64,000 bases of DNA from Stemphylium vesicarium (GCA_004380135.1 QXCR01000160.1:1-64000); one strand, 5' to 3'. Shown: positions 1 to 12,086, counted from the stretch's first letter. Translations and numbers: made by a program. The notes: generated by a model from the sequence alone, not told the origin.

Positions 1-1
1 C

Positions 2-1217
2 TTCTGGCAGTCGCTTTCTTCACATACTAACTCTTCCGACAAAGATCTCGGCGCAATCCACGGCATCGGCGCTCCAATCCACGTCTACCCACTGTACGAA
101 AACGGGTTCCGCGCCCACCGGGGTCAGACACCTGCTGAGAACCACGACGAGAGCGCGAAGCTATACGCAGAGTTTGCACGGGTGGCTGAGGGGAACGAGG
201 TAGCGTGGGGATATGGGGAGAGAAAGAGTGAAGAAGAGATTAAGAGTGTTGGGCGGAGGAATAGGATGATTTGTTATCCTTGTGTGTATCCCTTTTCCCT
301 CGTCTCTTCCACAGCCCATTTTTTCGTCTCCTCTACTCTCTATGTAAGTATCTTGCTTGCTCATTTACGAAACCACAGACCCCCTCCTGATGAACGCATT
401 CAACACCGTAAATCTCGCCGCTGCCGTAATCCTAACCACAACCTCCCACGCCACCACGCTCGGCATCCCCCGCCACAAATGGATCTACCCCCTCGGCGCC
501 GCCGGCACCCGCGATGCAGATGCCTTCTGGAAGCGGCCCAATTTCCACAGCTCACCCAGTATCGAACGCTCCCTGGACGCTTGCCTATCCATCTCAAACA
601 CCACCGTTCAAGAAATCGATTTCCTAGATATCTACTCCTGCTTCCCCATTGTACCCAAACTAGCGGCTGCGCATCTGGGCCTGCCGCTTACGGGTGGGGA
701 TAAGAAGTTGACGGTGCTGGGCGGACTGACGTTCTTCGGCGGCGCGGGAAACAATTACTCGATGCATGCGCTTACGCAGATGACGCGGTTGCTGAGACGT
801 GGCGACGGGGAAAAGGCGCTCGTGCTGTGTAATGGGGGGGTGTTGAGTTATCAGTATGCTGTTGTGTTGGGTAGGGGGCCGAGGGAGGATGGCTCGCCGT
901 ATCCGGACCGGAATCCGCTTCCGGAGATGGTAGAGGATGTGGTGGTGCCGCAGGTTGTGGAGGAGCCGCGGGGCGAGGCGGTTGTAGAGACGTATACGGT
1001 CGAGTTTAAGAGGGATGGGACGCCGGCGCGGGGATTTGTGGTGGGGAGGTTGAAAGATGGTGGAGGGCGCTTTTTGGCGAATCATGGCGATGAAGGGACG
1101 TTGAGGATGATGGCGGGTGGGAAGGGGGAGATTGTGGGGAGGAAGGGGTGGGTGTGGCAGGATGGGGAGAAGAAGGGACGGTCGCTTTTTGCGTTTGATA
1201 AACCTGCGAAGCTGTAA
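2..1217 (+). CDS. Thiolase-like protein (acetyl-CoA acetyltransferase family), 5' partial
   Basis: Two exons: 2..281 and 379..1217, joined through a 97-nt intron (GTGTGT...CACAG). The splice restores the motif ...MICYP-Y-PLLMNAFNTVNL, and both sides read in one frame. The gene begins before the window, so the N-terminal thiolase fold with its active cysteine is not visible. What is seen is a thiolase C-terminal half (ICYP..LLMNAFNTVNLAAA; FLDIYSCFPIVPK; LGGLTFFGGAGNNYS) followed by about 100 residues with beta-strand-like, Gly-rich sequence. That layout matches the thiolase-like proteins carrying an additional C-terminal domain that are common in fungi and bacteria. The expected role is acyl-CoA condensation or cleavage, but the substrate is unknown. 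Convergent with the next gene. Confidence 0.85.
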
Positions 1218-1533
1218 TGTTCAATGGGTTGAGTTCACGAGTTTGCATCACATGCGCAGACTTTAATGGCGGCTATGGTCTGCCAGTGCCAGAGTTTTTC
1301 CAGTGTTCAACCTTCAATTCTTTCCCCCCTTGCGCACGAGAGTCTTAGGTGACATGGTGTAACGAGGCTCATTACTTCCGTAGTGCAGACTTTTGAATAC
1401 ACTTGTGTGTTGACCAATGATTTCTCTCTCAAGAGCTCGTCGAAATCTCGCCCGTAAATACAGTCCAGAAGGCCAGTGGTTAGAATGTTCATGCTTCGGC
1501 ACGAAAAACGATCCAGCAAGATCCTAGGCTGCA
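1218..1533. other. Intergenic, convergent 3' ends
   Basis: This holds the 3' untranslated regions of the thiolase-like gene and of the minus-strand gene that follows. I see no further gene or repeat here. Confidence 0.6.
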
Positions 1534-2322
1534 CTAACATAGGCCCTTGTCGTATGTAGAGAAGACTGAAGTAGACTGGAATGATCTACGTCGTTGGGCG
1601 AAATCACTGGAGAAGTAATCGTCGGAGTTGTATAGAAAGCCTAGGTTGCGTTTCTCAAGCACTAGCTCTAAGCCGAACTCTTCAGTGAAAGTCTTGACCA
1701 TCTTCTTCTGTTTCTCACTTAGAGTGTTACGACTAATGACTTTCTTCAAGCTGGCACAATTCTTAAGTTGAATAGAGACTAGAGGCTCTTCGCACGATGG
1801 CGGCAACGGTATAGTAATTTGGTTGCAGCCGAAAGAGATGGTGATGATAAGATTTTTCTTAGCAGGCTTGAGGCAATCTAGGAACTTGCCAAACTTTGAG
1901 CCACGTACGACTTGGAAAAAGCTGAGCTCGTAGGAGAGATTCTTTGTCTCGGAATTGATTTGGCGACAGACAAGACTCAGGTTGAAAAGCTTCTCCCAAC
2001 GTTCTTCAGTCTCTCCCGATTCGTCGTACGGTGCAGCACTGACTTTGAAGTACGAGCAATTAGTGTAACGATGTACCACTGCAACCTTATGGCCGCCGAT
2101 GACATGGTCGTAGATCATATCGCGCAACTCTCGAGGAATGCCGAGCAGTGTCGGTTCACTATCAATATAAGCAAGATGTCAGAGCGCAGAGATCAAGTGA
2201 ACTTACGATGGCTTCATGACCGTGGTAGGCTCGCTAGTCTCTTCGCAGTTTGAAGAGTTGTCTTTAACCTTGGTCTTCTTCACCGTAGGGTAGCTCGAGG
2301 TGGGACTTGCCGAGCGCTTCAT
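1534..2322 (-). CDS. Small protein of the LRDMIY-motif tandem family, copy 1
   Basis: Exons 2207..2322 and 1534..2158 (minus strand) with a 48-nt intron (GTAAGT...TTGATAG) give 246 residues. The spliced N-terminus is Lys/Ser-rich (MKRSASPTSSYPTVKKTKV) and leads into the motif GIPRELRDMIYDHV, then LSLVCRQINSETK. This arrangement (LP.ELR..IY near the N-terminus, then a VCRQ...E segment) is common in Dothideomycete proteins of the 2EXR/F-box-like class, which are usually annotated as hypothetical. No catalytic motif is visible. The start was chosen because the ATG at 2322 gives the only exon joining in frame. The next two minus-strand genes carry the same motif pair, so this is a local tandem family. 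Function unknown. Confidence 0.7.
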
Positions 2323-2726
2323 GGCTGTTGGGTTTGTTGTTACGCAAGTCAAGAGCGGGTGTGGAAGTGGCGCGAAGGATGGTAGGTTTGGAACCTGAAG
2401 GCGAGGTTATAGACTTAAGCCTACGCGCTAGTGGGCCACAGGTGGTCGCTAATTGGTGAATTGAAGATGAGAGCAGCGGTGATGCGCGCGATAATCGTAC
2501 GTATTGGGAAAACGCAAATTACCACGTCTTTGAGAAATTAAACTTTGTGCTGAAGATGTAATTTCCGTATTACTAAATGTACGATTCGGTCGGCTCTGAA
2601 TACTGGAAAACGTGTCCAATGAGAAACGGTAAACATAGCTCGATGTCTGATCTGTGTATACATGACATAAATAAGAACGTAAGACACCTAGCTAAGGCAG
2701 TTTTTCCTGAGCACCATCACTCCATT
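2323..2726. other. Intergenic
   Basis: Promoter side of copy 1 and 3' side of copy 2 of the small tandem family. No gene, tRNA or repeat seen. Confidence 0.5.
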
Positions 2727-3372
2727 TTAAATCGAATCGTCCATCAGGTCCGAATAATCCCAACGATCTTCGTCTGCACTAAGAAGATAGATCCAAAATT
2801 CAGTATTGACCACGTGGCGATAATCATAGCGTACCCGCTCCAATACCGCTTCTCTCTTGACTTGGCTCATTCCGAACACATCATTTTTTATGAGCCACGG
2901 CGATCCAATGCGATACTGGCAAATCTTCCAGGGCAGAACTTCAGTCTCGGATCGGAGCTGCCGGCAAACTTGCGTTAGAGCTATAAACTTCAGAAAGTCA
3001 CCCCAAGTCTTAGCTCGGTCGTCCGCATAGACGTGCCACGCCCCAAAGTCCCGCGACCCCACTGGACCGCTTTGATCTGCAGGCTCGAGCACTTGACCGG
3101 AGAAGACGTACTCGTAGATCTTGTTCCGGAGTTCGGGAGGAAGGCGTAGCAGTGGCGACATGGTTTGGTTGTCATGTTGGCTGACATAAAGTTAGTCGTT
3201 ACATATAAGGCTTAGTATAGTCAACATACATCGTCCCGTGCTTGGCCTCGCGCTTGGGTTGTTGCTCGAGTTTCTTGACTGCATGCGAGGCCTGCTTCGG
3301 CGCTTGCGTCGCTGGTCCTCCTCTCGCGATATCTGCCCAGCTCAGACCGCACTGAGTGTCATGACCAGACAT
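2727..3372 (-). CDS. Small protein of the LRNKIY-motif tandem family, copy 2
   Basis: Exons 3230..3372 and 2727..3180, with a 49-nt intron that starts GTATGT, contains CGACTAAC and ends TGTCAG. The product is 198 residues. The first exon (MSGHDTQCGLSWADIARGG...) is Gln/Lys-rich and low in complexity. The second begins with SPLLRLPPELRNKIYEYVF and continues with FIALTQVCRQLRSETEVLPW. Without the first exon the ORF would start at an internal Met (3161), which is possible, but the intron is canonical and keeps frame. It shares both motifs and similar spacing with the gene on its right and the broken copy on its left. Function unknown; no transmembrane segment or signal peptide. Confidence 0.68.
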
Positions 3373-3807
3373 GGTACTGCAATATGGTGACAGTATATCT
3401 TGCGTCTGTAGAATCTTTCCACCCTTTTCGTAGTCGAGGTACAAGATTCTGGCGTTACTGATCGTGTTCTGTCGATGTCAGTGTTGCTGAATGCGCACTC
3501 CAGCAATAAACAGACTTATTTCCTCAACACCCCGTTTTCGGTACGACCAGGAAAATGGCGGGGTGGAAGCTGTAGTCACAAAGATCTGTACGGGGAATGG
3601 ACCAAAGGTGTAAAGAAAATGAGTGAGTGTACATAGTGAGAGAATGTAAACAAATTAAAGTGGGCCGCTGACACAGCAGTCGCTCACTCGCCCACTCATG
3701 CAGGGCAAAAGCAACGTATATGCCACCACCGCGACACGTGAAACCAAAGAGTCCCCCCAGCAAAGAAAGCCGACCACCTCGTAACGAGCTGTAGGCTGAT
3801 GTCCCTC
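3373..3807. other. Intergenic
   Basis: Between copies 2 and 3 of the tandem family. Several short open frames exist but none resembles a protein. No repeat or RNA gene recognised. Confidence 0.5.
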
Positions 3808-4243
3808 TCACCCCGACCTCCTCACACCCTCAACCGCCCTAACAACAGCCACACACCGCCATCGCCTCGTTGTCCTCCACCCGAGCATCTTCTCCTTCTC
3901 CTCCCCACTCAACTTCAGCAGCACAATCTCCTTCATAACCATACTCAGCGTACACCTCCAGTTATAAAACGACCAACCATCTTCGATCCAGTACTGATTC
4001 ATCTGCCACGGCAGCACTTCCGTCTCCGCCCTGATCTGGCTGCAGACCTGCGTCAAAGCAACCAACCTGCAGTAGCTCGTACCGGGGTCTGAATGTATTG
4101 TATAGCGGTTGCGGTTCCGGTTGCAGAAGCAGCTGCCTGGCTGCATGCTTTCGTTTGAAGCCGAAAGCGATGTGGTGGCCCGCGAAGATGTAGTCGTAGA
4201 CTTTATTCCGCAGCTCCGGGGGGGAAGACGCAGGATAAGACAT
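3808..4243 (-). pseudogene. Third LRNKVY-family copy, broken by a frameshift
   Basis: The first part reads MSYPASSPPELRNKVYDYIF in one frame from the ATG at 4243. The second family motif, VALTQVCSQIRAETEVLPW, is in a different frame downstream (about 4040-4090). No GT...AG interval of workable length joins the two; the only candidate, GTACGA...CTGCAG, is under 20 nt. The shift lies somewhere between about 4080 and 4190. The downstream frame runs on to a stop at 3808. Either this copy has decayed or the assembly has an indel here. No Lys-rich first exon like that of copy 2 could be identified upstream. Confidence 0.6.
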
Positions 4244-5079
4244 GTAGTTTGGTTGTGATGGTAGCAAAAAAAAACGAGCTGACCAATGTCCAAACCTTTC
4301 TTTTTTCTTCGCGTTACTGGGGATTGATGGATGGATAGATGGATGGATGGGGTGTGCGGAGTGGATTCTTTTTTTCGTACAGTGCCTCGAGATGCGCTAG
4401 GTATTGTGAGCTTCTTGTTGTTGCGCGGTATTCGCTTTGCGCGCTTCGCGCATCCGTAGCGCTTAGATTAGGTCCATGTTGGATTGGCTGGTCTGGGGCG
4501 CGTTTCTGGATATGGTGTAAGGAGAGGTGAGGTGTGCGGATGACTGCGAACACGTTAATATCGCATAAAACCCGCCCTCACCAGTCATGAACAGACTTGC
4601 CTCTTTTACATTCCGGCGTCGTAGATTTCCCTCAGAAAGATAATTCATAGACGCAAAGAAAAAACAATCGACTGAACAAAGCGACGACATATAAACACAA
4701 AAGTGGGGCGTCATCGCTCACAGTCATATGCGTCCCATGGTACAAGTTCAACGTCCTTGACCCAAAAACTACAGTAAACTGGGGGAGCAATATTACCACT
4801 TAGAATGTACTGATTACGATATTGCACCCGGATCATTCGCTAGGCACTTTGCTGCTCATGCGTGGAGCGTGTACACAGCCCGGGGTAGCTGATGCAAGTA
4901 GTCACTTACTCGGGGCAAGAAGCTCCACAAGTCGATTCACCACCACCGCACGACACATGAAACCAAGACACAGCCACAGCCAACCTGCAAACAGAGACAT
5001 ACATTGGTATCTTAACAAGAACCCCACTAACCCCCCCAAAACCCCTTTCCCATCCCCATCTCCCCCTTGATCTCCCCTC
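4244..5079. other. Intergenic with a short tetranucleotide repeat
   Basis: No gene recognised. It contains an imperfect GGAT repeat (see separate entry) and, near the right end, the C-rich 3' flank of SEC10. Confidence 0.5.
4321..4350. repeat. (GGAT)n microsatellite, imperfect
   Basis: About seven units of GGAT/GGAT-like tetranucleotide with single substitutions (one GATA unit in the middle). Confidence 0.75.
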
Positions 5080-7709
5080 CTACAACCCACTAAGCACACT
5101 CTGCACCCCCACAGTCCCCACATCATCCCTCCTCGCAATAAACATCTTCAACTCCTGCGCATCCTGCCCGCCCGCCGCCCTAAGTCTATCCCGGAGCGCC
5201 TCGGGCCCAATAATAAAAAGCGTGCTAACATCCGTCAGCACATCCATAGCACCCGGTTCGAGCTCCTCAGCCGTCGGCCACGCGCGCACAAGCTCCACAT
5301 AACGATTCATATCCTTTGAGACGCTGAGGCCGCCGACCTGGGAGATGCTGAATTTGAGAATGTGCGCGAGGACGAGGGACCGCAGACCGCGGGCTAGCTC
5401 GGCGAGGAAGAGGGAGAGATTGCGGCCGGAGAGGGCGGCCGTGGCTTGTGAGGCTACGCGCGTGAGGAAGGCGGCGACGTCGCGGCAGGCTTGGGTTTCG
5501 CTGGTGACCATGAGGTCTTCCTCTTTGGGACGGAAGTCGGTCTTCTTTTGCTGGGCGAGGCAGCGACTGACCCAGTTTAGCGAGGCGGTTAGTGTGAGGT
5601 TGAGGATGTTTGAGAGTTTGGCTTCGAGCGTTGCCATTGTCGTGTTTGTGGACTTTTCAATCTCGCGCCGGATGGTCAGGTTGGGCGTGCACAGGGGGAG
5701 GAGAATCGTGGTGGTGGTTTGCTGAAGGAGGTGCAGGATTGTGGTTATGGCGTGCAGGGAGGGGAGGTGGGTGAGGTCAGGTGGTGTCTTGGATGTCTCT
5801 TGCGATGCGGCGTGGTCTTGGGCACTGTATCAACGTTAGCTATCGTACTTGATGAGAGAGAAGGCGAGACTTACGCTTCTAGTGCCGTCTCAAGATACAT
5901 TTCACCCATTTGTCGAAGCAATAGGTTGAGCAATATCTGCACATCCTTGGGTGTCTCATTGCCTGGAGACAACTCTAGCCCTCGTCCCACACCTTCTGCC
6001 AACCATTTCAGCATTCGCTTGGCAACTGGCAGTGATAGTCTGCCATCTTCGTCCGTGACTTCAATGTCCTTCTTTTCTTGTTGGTCTTCCTTCAAACCGG
6101 CGATGCGCAGAAGAGTCGCCTTCTGACTAGCAGGAAGCTCGGTGCTTTCCAAACGTTCCATGTACTTGTCACGAGCCGACGCAGCCAGCTCCTTACCTCG
6201 CTGCGCAAGCGATCCAAAGTACGAAGTCGGCATCTTGCTTCGCCGCGAATGGTAGATGGTGAACTTGAGAAGTAGTGAAGAGTACAACTCCTCCAAGTTC
6301 TTCTTCTCTCGTTCAATGTACTTTTCACCAATAAAATACGACGAGAACAGCTCTTCCAGCTGCTGATCAAGCGTAGCTGCAACAGCCGACGTGGCAGGCT
6401 CGGGGTGCTCAGTCAGACCGTGTGTTTTGAGGTCTTCCACAAGCTGAGTGATATAACTCCTCGAAGCCTGTAACGAACGCAAAAAGGCCAGAGAGGAAAG
6501 CTCTCCAGCCTTATCAAGCACCATTTCCAAGCGACTCTGTATCGACTGTTGGAAGATACGTTCCAGAAACTTGATCAGCACCTCTTCGTAGTACGGGAAC
6601 GCTCGTTTAATGATACTCGACTCTTCCTGGACAACAATCTTGACTTCGTCGATCAGCGACTGTAGCGTAGGCTCCACGCCAGGGGGCTCAGCGTCAGGAT
6701 CCTGAAGGCGATCCCAGGTCTCGAGATCGGTACCCAGATCCTCGCCGCTCAACTGCATACGGTCGATGAAGAAGGAATGCTGGTTGACATAAGTTCCAAT
6801 AACACTAGCTCCGTCGTTGAAGCCCTTGAGAGCAATGGCGCAGTCGCGCATCCCAGGGTAGTTTGGACGCGCATAGCATTCCTGGAACTTGCTGAGAAGA
6901 TCCTGCTCCAAGTTCTCGAGGAACTTCTCAATCACCTCTTTGGTGTTGTGCCGCGACTGATGCATGGTCCTGCGCTTCATGCCGTTGGGTGCCTCGCCAT
7001 TGACCCGCTGGCTGCCTTCTGGATCGAGGCGCGTGCTGATTCGCAGCAGCTGGCGGGCGATCTCTGCGCATCGCACAATGTCGCCATTCTTCCGTTGATC
7101 CTCAAGAATCATCAGCTCGCCCCGTTCGCTGACCTCCTGCCAGCATTCAATCAGGAACTTTGCATCTAGAGCTCTCTTGCGCTGGCGATCGAGCTCTTCG
7201 AGACGCTCTCCTATGCGCATGGCAACATTACCGCCTGTATCTGTCCCCCCATCGTCGTTTCCATTCAACGAATTATCCAGCTTCTGGAACCTATCCATAG
7301 CCTTCTCCAGCCTCCTCCCCAGAGATTCGACATTCTGATTATGCTGTAGCTCTGCACGTCGCACGGCACCCGAGAGATCCGTCTCCTTCTCTTCTAGGTC
7401 CTCAGACAGGCTGTTGAGGCCTCTGAGCGCATGTTCGAATGTCCGGATCAGCGGTTTGGGGTCGAACGTTTGCTGGCCAGCGGCGCCGCCAGATCTTCGT
7501 GTCGCAGGTACGGCGGCTTGGGAGAGGTCTTCGATAAAGTCCTTGACGAGGAAGTCTTTGCTCTGCACGAGTCAATATGTATGACTACCCTTGAGCCATA
7601 GGGGGTAGCTTACAGTGAACTTCTCCAGGGTAAACTGCGGCGCGCGTATAGATGTCCTCGACGTTTGATGCGTGAGTACCGACGCGCCGTCGGAGCTTAC
7701 GCGCTGCAT
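5080..7709 (-). CDS. SEC10: Exocyst complex component Sec10
   Basis: Three exons on the minus strand, 7614..7709, 5875..7562 and 5080..5824, with introns of 51 and 50 nt (GTAAGC/CAG and GTAAGT/CAG). They give 842 residues, close to the usual Sec10 length. The N-terminus reads MQRVSSDGASVL...FTLEKF, then SKDFLVKDFIEDLS, followed by predicted coiled-coil helices (GLNSLSEDLEEKETDLSGAV; ERLEELDRQRKRALDAK). The long helical C-terminal region is typical of Sec10, including GFNDGASVIGTYVNQHSFFI and KDMNRYVELVRAW. Sec10 is a subunit of the octameric exocyst that tethers secretory vesicles at sites of polarised growth. The family assignment is firm, and the splice sites restore frame at both junctions. 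It is divergent from NUS1. Confidence 0.93.
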
Positions 7710-8476
7710 GATTGTGAAGGGGGAAACAGGTCGATGTTAAAGACAGACTATCATTCAAGTGGTTATGTGACGACGACGTCTCTCGCTGCTACCCAGCGAG
7801 CCAATGCCGCCCCGAAACGGCCTGAAGCTGACGTTTTGGTCCTGTCGCAAAGCATCAAGTTGGAAAGGAAGAAGAAAAAAAAGCTGCTACCAGATCATAT
7901 TCTCGAATCGCATGTAGGACATGAAGAAAATCACTTCCGTTGCAATGGACGTAACGTGCATTTGCGGAAGTGAACTCGAGCGAAGTCGCGACTGTGGCTT
8001 GTCGCACCCCACGCCTCGGTCCCTGGTCCGCAATGCAGCAGCTCTCCCGCCTCGTCGAACAACGGGTGACCTCATGCACTATGATGCCACTACATGCTCT
8101 TTCCCCCCAAATGTTGTACACGAGTGATGCAAAGAACAGATGATCAGAAATTATTCTGACAGCTTCACCTCACCTCAATCTGCGCCAGCTTTCCACGTAA
8201 TAGCGCCACTTGCGCAAGGCGGAGCAAAGCAAAAAGATGCGCGTCCATGCCCTTGGCTGACGCTCGGAAGGAGCGGCGCCACACGTATGCACATGCACCA
8301 GCCTCACTGGGGATATTTCATGATCCTACATTCTCTCCCTCTCCCCCGAGACCATGGACAGCTAACAGCAAGCAATTGACCTCTCTTTCTCTTTCAATTT
8401 TGATTTCTTCCTTTGAGTCTACGTAATAGACATTGAAAATCTCCTCATTTTGTCTTGCATCAATCCACCGCCCGCA
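7710..8476. other. Divergent promoter region, SEC10 / NUS1
   Basis: Shared 5' region of two divergently transcribed housekeeping genes. A CT-rich tract lies about 8380-8415, just before the NUS1 start. No coding frame looks real. Confidence 0.5.
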
Positions 8477-9704
8477 ATGGCAACGACAGGCCTAACGCCC
8501 ACGCAAGAAGCCGCCTTCCGGCGCAGCAAGCAGCTCTCGGTGCAACAGCGCGAAGAGCTGCTGAAACCTTTTCTCCCGTCGTCGCCCTCAGACAGCGAAA
8601 CGCAGGCGCAGAAGAAATCGAACAAGGCCCTCCGCGACAGCCGGCAGCGCGCATCCCAACAACACCACCGCAAACCCCTCGTCAGCCCTATCAAGGCGTT
8701 CCTGCACCTCGCCATCTACCACGTCGTCGCCCTCTTCTTCAGCATCTTCTTTCGCTTCCGCCGCGCCTATCGCCTCGTACGCGGCAAGCTCGTCTCCCTG
8801 CTCAAGTACCACCACCGCACGCCCGAGTTCATCGCGCACGACGTCAAGGATCTCGAGAAGCTGCCGAAGCACCTGAGTGTCATAGTAGAGTATCAGGAGG
8901 ACGATGGCAGTCAGGGAACAGCCGGGCTAGAAGGCCTAGTCAACGATGTGTGTGAGATTGCAGCCTGGGCTGCGAGTGCTGGAATCCCCTTCTTGAGCGT
9001 TTACGAACGGACTGGTGCGTTATATATTCATCCTTATTCCCATATTCATACCCATACTATGCATGTCTGCCCCCAAGACCATGGTTTTCTAACAAACAAC
9101 CCCCCCAGGCGTCCTAAAAAACTACCTCCCCCAAACTCACGCCAGCATCTGGAATACCCTCGAATCCTACTTTGGCCCCCGCCGCAAGCCCACCCTCTCC
9201 CTCCGCGCCCCCCATCTAAGCTCCTACTCGCCCCCCAACACGCCCCCGCAGTCCGCCTCGGAGCCAAACGGCGCCCATCAAGACCCAAAGGAAGACCGCC
9301 AGCACCTCACCGTCCTCTTGCTCTCTGAACACGACGGCCGCGACACCATCGTCGACCTGACACGCACGCTGGCCGAGATGGCGCAAAAGGGCGATGTGCG
9401 CCAGCAGCAGATTAATACCGATTTGATCGATGCCCAGCTTAATGATCATGTCTCCAGCGAACCCGATTTATTGATCCTTTTTAGTCCCACCGTCCAGCTC
9501 AAGGGGTACCCGCCGTGGCAGTTGAGGTTGACGGAGATATTGTACGTCATTCGCTTCCCCCTCCTTTTTTTTTTTTTTACAGTACTGAGAGTCCCTGCTA
9601 ACGTGTTGTACAGCCATCTACCGGACAACAAGGGTGTCAACTACCAAGTCTTCCTGCGTGCTCTGTACAACTTTGCAAAGGTCGAGATGCGTTTGGGAAG
9701 GTAG
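8477..9704 (+). CDS. NUS1: Dehydrodolichyl diphosphate synthase complex subunit Nus1 (NgBR-like)
   Basis: Exons 8477..9014, 9109..9541 and 9614..9704 give 353 residues; introns of 94 and 72 nt keep frame, the second with a poly-T run. One hydrophobic N-terminal helix (IKAFLHLAIYHVVALFFSIF, about residues 75-95) fits membrane anchoring in the ER. The C-terminal cis-prenyltransferase-like domain contains LILFSPTVQLKGYPPWQLRLTEI, HLPDNKGVNYQVFLRALYNF and ends in MRLGR. The terminal RxG motif (here R-L-G) is the Nus1/NgBR feature that contributes to catalysis with the partner Rer2/Srt1-type subunit. The complex makes the dolichol precursor used in N-glycosylation. The ATG at 8477 was chosen because no upstream in-frame ATG exists. 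Confidence 0.92.
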
Positions 9705-10082
9705 CGTGTGGATGTGGTATGCCAGTTGTTCAGTGTAATAATACCCAATTTGATTACCACCGTCTCAGTATTGTATACCAAATGCGCATCGACGTGTGTT
9801 GCAGTGCACAAGCTTGAACACGCAATCATGTCCACGGCAGCTTCTAGTCAAAGTTCACATGAGTATCACGACAAAAGCACAGGTGGTGCAAATAAAGCGT
9901 ACGTGTGGAGGTATCTCGAATGTGATGGATGGCTATCTACACCATATCCTCAAGCTCGGCGTCATCCTTTGTGTACGTCATAGCCATCGAGAGTGAAATG
10001 CACCTAACACCTGTATTCGTTGTAGGTCGTCAAGTACATTGTCCGCCCCACCAAAGAACCCATGCAACCATAACCCAGTCGT
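9705..10082. other. Intergenic, convergent 3' ends
   Basis: 3' flanks of NUS1 and the S15 gene. No gene or repeat seen. Confidence 0.5.
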
Positions 10083-10783
10083 TTACTTGAGAGGAATGAA
10101 ACGGGAAGAGTGAGTGGCACCGATACCGGGCCTTCCGTGCTTGACAGGCCTGTATGAGATGGAGAACTCTGCGAGGTAGTGGCCGACCATCTCGGGCTTG
10201 ATTTCGACCTGGTTGAACTCCTTACCGGAGTAGACACCGATGACGCTGCCGATCATCTCGGGGACAACGATCATGTCACGGAGGTGGGTCTTGACAAGGT
10301 CGGGCTTCTCGTTGGGGCGGGCCTCCTCTGCGCGGTGTGTTAGCCTTCTCCTCTTGCGGACTGCGAGCATCGTGGTTCCTTACGCTTAGACTTCCTAAGC
10401 TTCTTGATGAGACCCATGGGCTTGCGTTTGAGACCGCGGTTGAACCTGCGGCGGGCGCGGGCGTGGACGAGGTCACGAAGCTCCTCAGAGCCGAGGTCGA
10501 GGAGCCTATATCACCATCAGAATACCGCCACCATCTGTGTAGGAGACCCCAGCGATTGGGAGTGTCGCGAGGATCGGAAGGGAGACGTACTGGTCAAGGT
10601 CGACACCACGGTAGGAGAACTTGCGGAACGCCCTCTTGGCCTTAAGGGCTGTATGTCTCGTTAGCCATGCTCTGCCATATTGTGCGTGTGCGTGTGCCTG
10701 TCGCTGCGGATCCTGGGGCGGGCTCGTGGAAAGGGCATGAACGTACCCGCTGCGGCCTCGGGGTCGTAGTCAGCGTCAGCCAT
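10083..10783 (-). CDS. RPS15: 40S ribosomal protein S15 (uS19)
   Basis: Four exons, 10747..10783, 10591..10648, 10384..10505 and 10083..10327, with introns of 98, 85 and 56 nt. Together they encode 153 residues. Reading is continuous: MADADYDPEAAA, then KRAFRKFSYRGVDLDQLL, RRRFNRGLKRKPMGLIKKL and KPDLVKTHLRDMIVVPEM. The last stretch, through IGATHSSRFIPLK, is the invariant uS19 C-terminal core. The protein sits in the head of the small ribosomal subunit, near the decoding site. Intron-rich short 5' exons are usual for fungal ribosomal protein genes. The first exon has 37 nt and would be missed by simple ORF finding. Confidence 0.96.
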
Positions 10784-11699
10784 ATTTACGATTGTCGAAG
10801 TAGCTGATGGGGGAACTTCGTTGCGTCGTGGGTTGTCGGTCGTTCAATTGTCGATGGAGAGAAGGTGAATTTACTCGTGTTGCAGCGCTGCTAAGCGAGC
10901 TTCTTAGCGCGCCACTAGGAGGCCATCACGGCAGGTGCGACCAGCAACACCAAGAACTTGAACATTAAACAGGCATCGTCAGCGGTTTTTTGAATCCAGA
11001 CTGTTGTCTGATTTTGACTTATTCTGTGCTACTGTTGAGATAGTTTTAAATGTTGAATTAACAAGGGCGGTAATTGCTATTGCATCAATGTGGCTTGCCA
11101 GAGCTCCTGGAATAATTCGCATCTCGACCATGGGATTGGTTTGCAGCAATAAATCAAATGCAAAATATCGCCCAAAGTCTTGCGCGTACATTTATCAGGT
11201 AAATTGACTGAAGGCATTTTCCAAATTGTATATCAGCAGCAGTTTTACTGCATTCTGGACAGCCTGTGCGCACAAGTCTTCCTCGTCCGGCCAAAAAGTA
11301 TGCGCAGTCAAGTTACTGAGGTGAGTACGCTACCATTGATGTTATGGGCTTGTTCATTACACCCAGAACATGGAGAAGTCGCATGCGCATTAAACATGAA
11401 TTCGCAGTCACATCAGAATCAACCATCACAAAGTAACGCTCGAAGGCGCAAGGTTCACCAACGACAGCAATTTCAAGTTCGCAGTCACAGTCACATCATC
11501 ATAACACAAGTTGAGGGTGCATGGCTTCATTGTGGTATCTCAGCAGGCAGCTTTTACAGCATTGCCGCAATCTTCATGTCCCATCCGTCGCGCGCTCGAC
11601 ACGCCCCAAATGCTCGCACTCGTTGCGCATGATTCTCGTGATTTTTGAGAGATTGGCCGGATCATACATCGTCATCGAAGGTGTGGTTTGGCGACGCGC
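10784..11699. other. Intergenic, S15 promoter and 3' flank of P2
   Basis: About 0.9 kb. The part next to the S15 start is the promoter; the rest shows no coding frame, RNA gene or repeat that I can support. Confidence 0.5.
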
Positions 11700-12086
11700 T
11701 TAGTCGAAGAGACCGAAACCCATGTCCTCGTCGGACTCCTCCTTCTCCTCCTCCTTAGCGGCGGCAGGAGCCTCCTCAGCGGCGGCGGCGGCACCACCAG
11801 CAGCGGGAGCGGCAGCACCACCACCGGAGCCACCAGAGGGAACGGAAGCGAGCTTCTCGGATCCAGAGGCGATCAACTCGTTGATGTCCTTGCCCTCAAG
11901 CTCGGAGATGAGCTTGTTGAGGCGCTCATCGTCAGACTCGATGCCGACGGCCTCGAGAACGGACTGCGCAGTGTTAGACGAGGCGATCAAAGGTACACAT
12001 ACAGTTCATCTTACCTTGACGTCGGCAGCGGAAGGCGAGGTGTTGCCACCAAGGCCGAGGAGGAGGTATGCCGCGAGGTGCTTCAT
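11700..12086 (-). CDS. RPP2: 60S acidic ribosomal protein P2 (stalk)
   Basis: Exons 12015..12086 and 11700..11963 with a 51-nt intron (GTAAGA...GCGCAG) give 111 residues. The N-terminal helical domain (MKHLAAYLLLGLGGNTSPSA, then VLEAVGIESDDERLNKL) is followed by a Gly/Ala-rich hinge, an acidic stretch and the conserved C-terminal tail SDEDMGFGLFD. The MKHLAAYLL start distinguishes P2 from P1. P1/P2 dimers form the flexible stalk of the large subunit that recruits elongation factors. An intron exactly after the first 24 codons is typical for ascomycete P2. Confidence 0.96.
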
